14,507 nt of DNA from Chloroflexota bacterium (lineage in GTDB: Bacteria; Chloroflexota; Dehalococcoidia; Lucifugimonadales; JACPCL1). Under the pieces are notes generated by a model. The model was not told the origin of the DNA. It searched no databases and was given only the letters and a program-made list of their open reading frames with translations. The stretch covers positions 1 through 14,507 of the forward strand of contig JACQUI010000032.1 of assembly GCA_016210395.1 (NCBI GenBank), given 5' to 3'. Positions 13,507 through 14,507 of this stretch are shown piece by piece (position 1 is the first letter of the stretch; each line of letters begins with the position of its first letter). Made by a program: the position numbers and the translations under genes.

Positions 13507-13883
13507 GGGGCCAGGTGGACTGGTGGCTGCTCGGCGGGGTGCTTCTCCTTGCGCTGGCGGCCTGCGGCGTTCTCCTCTTCGTGGCCGTCAAGGCCATTTC
13601 CAAGAGGGAGCCGTACCGCTCGTTTCTGAAGCTATCCACGAAAAGCAAGCTGTCGTTCTTCCGCCGGCTTGTCAAGGACAAGCGTGTGCCCCGCTGCGTG
13701 AAGGCCGCTCCCTTTATCCTGGCGTTGTACCTGACGATCCCTTTTGACCTTGTGCCGGACTTCATTCCAGTGTTGGGGTACATGGATGACGTGGCGGCGG
13801 TGCTATTGACTCTGGCAATCGTGATGCGGTTTACGCCCCGTGCTGTTGTGCAGGAGCTGCTGGAGGAGGCGGCCAAGGGATAG
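13503..13883 (+). CDS. DUF1232 (YkvA-like) small membrane protein
   Basis: The GTG at 13503 overlaps the stop of the ResA-like gene as GTGA, indicating translational coupling. The 126-residue protein has an N-terminal membrane helix (about 8-30), a basic segment (31-66) and the DUF1232 core with the hallmark PFDLVPDFIPVLGYMDD (80-96), followed by a hydrophobic helix (97-110). DUF1232/YkvA proteins are widespread; their biochemical role is unknown. It is the last gene of the ccm block. A link to cytochrome maturation is suggested only by the overlap; it may simply be a passenger. Confidence 0.88.
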   Translation: MRGQVDWWLLGGVLLLALAACGVLLFVAVKAISKREPYRSFLKLSTKSKLSFFRRLVKDKRVPRCVKAAPFILALYLTIPFDLVPDFIPVLGYMDDVAAVLLTLAIVMRFTPRAVVQELLEEAAKG

Positions 13884-13896
13884 ATTTCGGGTGCGC

Positions 13897-13932
13897 GCCG
13901 TAGGGGCGACCCGCCGGGGTCGCCCCTACGGC
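13897..13932. terminator. 16-bp-stem hairpin between convergent genes (bidirectional terminator or repeat element)
   Basis: GCCGTAGGGGCGACCC (13897-13912) and GGGTCGCCCCTACGGC (13917-13932) are perfectly complementary with a GCCG loop. It fills the space between the DUF1232 stop and the stop codon of the minus-strand gene, which begins inside its last base. Palindromes with GTAGGGGCGACC-type arms recur as dispersed intergenic elements in Chloroflexota-like genomes (from general knowledge, not checked here). It would serve as a symmetrical transcription block for both strands, although neither side has a strong T-tract. Confidence 0.7.
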
Positions 13933-14348
13933 TATCGCTCCTGAAGCACCTCGCCGCCAAGGGTCATGACGCGGCTGAGGCGGATGATCACCGCGAAGCC
14001 GTTGCCCAGCGCATCGCGGTCAAGCTCCTGCTGCACTATCTTCGCCTTCACCGCTTCCCAGAGCGGGCCCTCTTTGACCACGGTAGCCTCGCCGTGGAAC
14101 TTCCACGACTTTCGCTCCTTGGGGTTGCGGTACATAACGACGACCTTTGGGTTGGCTTCGACGTGCTCCAGGCCGGCCCGCTTCGTGCGGTCCCAGTAGG
14201 CCAGGGAGTCGTCGGAAAAGGCCATCATGCTGCCGCGATAGCTGACGCCGGGCTCGCCTGCGGGGGAAGCGGTGGCGAGGATGCAGGGGCAACCATCGGC
14301 CAGGTTGTTGTTGATGAGGCGGCGCATCTCTTCGGTAAGCTGAATCAC
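13932..14348 (-). CDS. Pyridoxamine 5'-phosphate oxidase-family (FMN-binding split barrel) protein
   Basis: This 138-residue protein belongs to the PNPOx-like split-barrel family of small FMN- or F420-binding proteins. Recognisable stretches are CILATASPAGEPGVSYRGS (about 20-38), DDSLAYWDRTKRAGLEHVEA (about 44-63) and VVVMYRNPKERKSWKFHGEA (about 68-87), followed by a C-terminal helix and strand. The substrate is unknown; many members are flavin reductases or general stress proteins. GTG 14348 is chosen because AAAAGGAG lies 5 nt upstream and a strong promoter sits just before it. The longer start (ATG 14402) would lie within that promoter's -35 element. The gene faces the ccm operon and has no evident functional tie to it. 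Confidence 0.88.
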   Translation of the reverse strand: MIQLTEEMRRLINNNLADGCPCILATASPAGEPGVSYRGSMMAFSDDSLAYWDRTKRAGLEHVEANPKVVVMYRNPKERKSWKFHGEATVVKEGPLWEAVKAKIVQQELDRDALGNGFAVIIRLSRVMTLGGEVLQER

Positions 14349-14375
14349 TGAGGCTCCTTTTGGGACGGTTGACCA

Positions 14376-14404
14376 ATTATATGAGGGCTTGTTGACGGGC
14401 ACAA
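14376..14404 (-). promoter_or_regulatory. Strong promoter for the PNPOx-family gene
   Basis: On the minus strand TTGTGC (14404-14399) and a perfect TATAAT (14381-14376) are separated by 17 bp. Transcription should begin near 14369, giving a leader of about 20 nt that contains AAAAGGAG before GTG 14348. This is the clearest sigma-70-type promoter in the window and decides the start codon. Confidence 0.75.
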
Positions 14405-14421
14405 CGGGCAGGCGCGCTTGT

Positions 14422-14490
14422 TGTCATGCTGAAAGCTTGTGAACAAATGGCCTTCGTCTTGTGGTGTGGCGAACGCAACTGTCATGCTGA
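14422..14490. repeat. Two copies of an 11-bp intergenic repeat (TGTCATGCTGA)
   Basis: TGTCATGCTGA is present at 14422-14432 and 14480-14490. The second copy is part of an inverted repeat, GTCATG (14481-14486) and CATGAC (14493-14498). Motifs beginning TGTCAT(G/T)CTGAGC are abundant between genes in several Chloroflexota genomes as I recall; this is not verified here. No gene is seen from 14405 to the window end. Confidence 0.45.
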
Positions 14491-14507
14491 GCCATGACGG
14501 CAGTCAG

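Noticed and set aside
14349..14402. Upstream ATG (14402) for the PNPOx-family gene
   Set aside because: It overlaps the -35 element and lies upstream of the TATAAT box of a strong promoter, while GTG 14348 has AAAAGGAG at ideal spacing.
1..14507. tRNA, rRNA, CRISPR arrays, transposases or prophage genes
   Set aside because: None seen: no CCA-type cloverleaf, no regular spacer-repeat pattern and no transposase or integrase motifs on either strand.

Overview
The window carries an almost uninterrupted plus-strand block for membrane electron transfer and cytochrome c assembly, from a high-GC bacterium. It encodes a complete Alternative Complex III (ACIII, quinol:cytochrome c oxidoreductase) and then part of the cytochrome c maturation (Ccm, System I) pathway. 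The ACIII genes, the zinc-ribbon and carboxypeptidase-regulatory-like proteins beside ccmF, and the compact intergenic GTAGGGGCGACC-type hairpin and TGTCATGCTGA-type repeats together suggest a Chloroflexota bacterium, perhaps of the SAR202/Dehalococcoidia kind. The phylum is an inference; no rRNA or marker gene is present.

Layout. 1-185: no gene seen. 186-410 (minus): a 74-codon ORF with a clear twin-arginine (Tat) signal and its own promoter-like elements. 411-656: divergent regulatory region with a candidate forward promoter overlapped by a TTGTGAA/TTCACAA inverted repeat. 657-8654: ACIII operon in the order small 2-TM protein, actA (pentaheme), actB1 (molybdopterin-fold), actB2 (iron-sulfur), actF, actC, actD, actE (monoheme). 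8655-8755: a perfect 13-bp hairpin followed by an extended -10 promoter. 8756-13883: ccmH, ccmF, a small CcmI-like zinc-ribbon protein, a secreted and membrane-anchored protein of unknown function, a ResA/CcmG-like thioredoxin and a DUF1232 membrane protein, mostly overlapping or closely spaced. 13897-13932: a 16-bp-stem hairpin between convergent genes. 13932-14348 (minus): an FMN-binding split-barrel (PNPOx-family) protein with a good promoter. 14405-14507: no gene, but short intergenic repeats.

How it works together. ActC and ActF should form the quinol-oxidising, possibly proton-moving membrane core. ActB2 (three [4Fe-4S] plus one [3Fe-4S] by cysteine count) and ActA/ActE (six c-type hemes in total) would carry electrons to a periplasmic acceptor or terminal oxidase. 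ActB1 is the cofactor-less scaffold and ActD the peripheral membrane subunit. The downstream genes make the heme-attachment machinery that ActA and ActE need: CcmF/CcmH ligate heme, and the ResA-like protein reduces CXXCH thiols. ccmA, B, C and E and the terminal oxidase are not in the window. The main unusual points are the split actB, the unnamed first gene of the operon, the divergent Tat mini-protein, and two uncharacterised proteins inside the ccm cluster.
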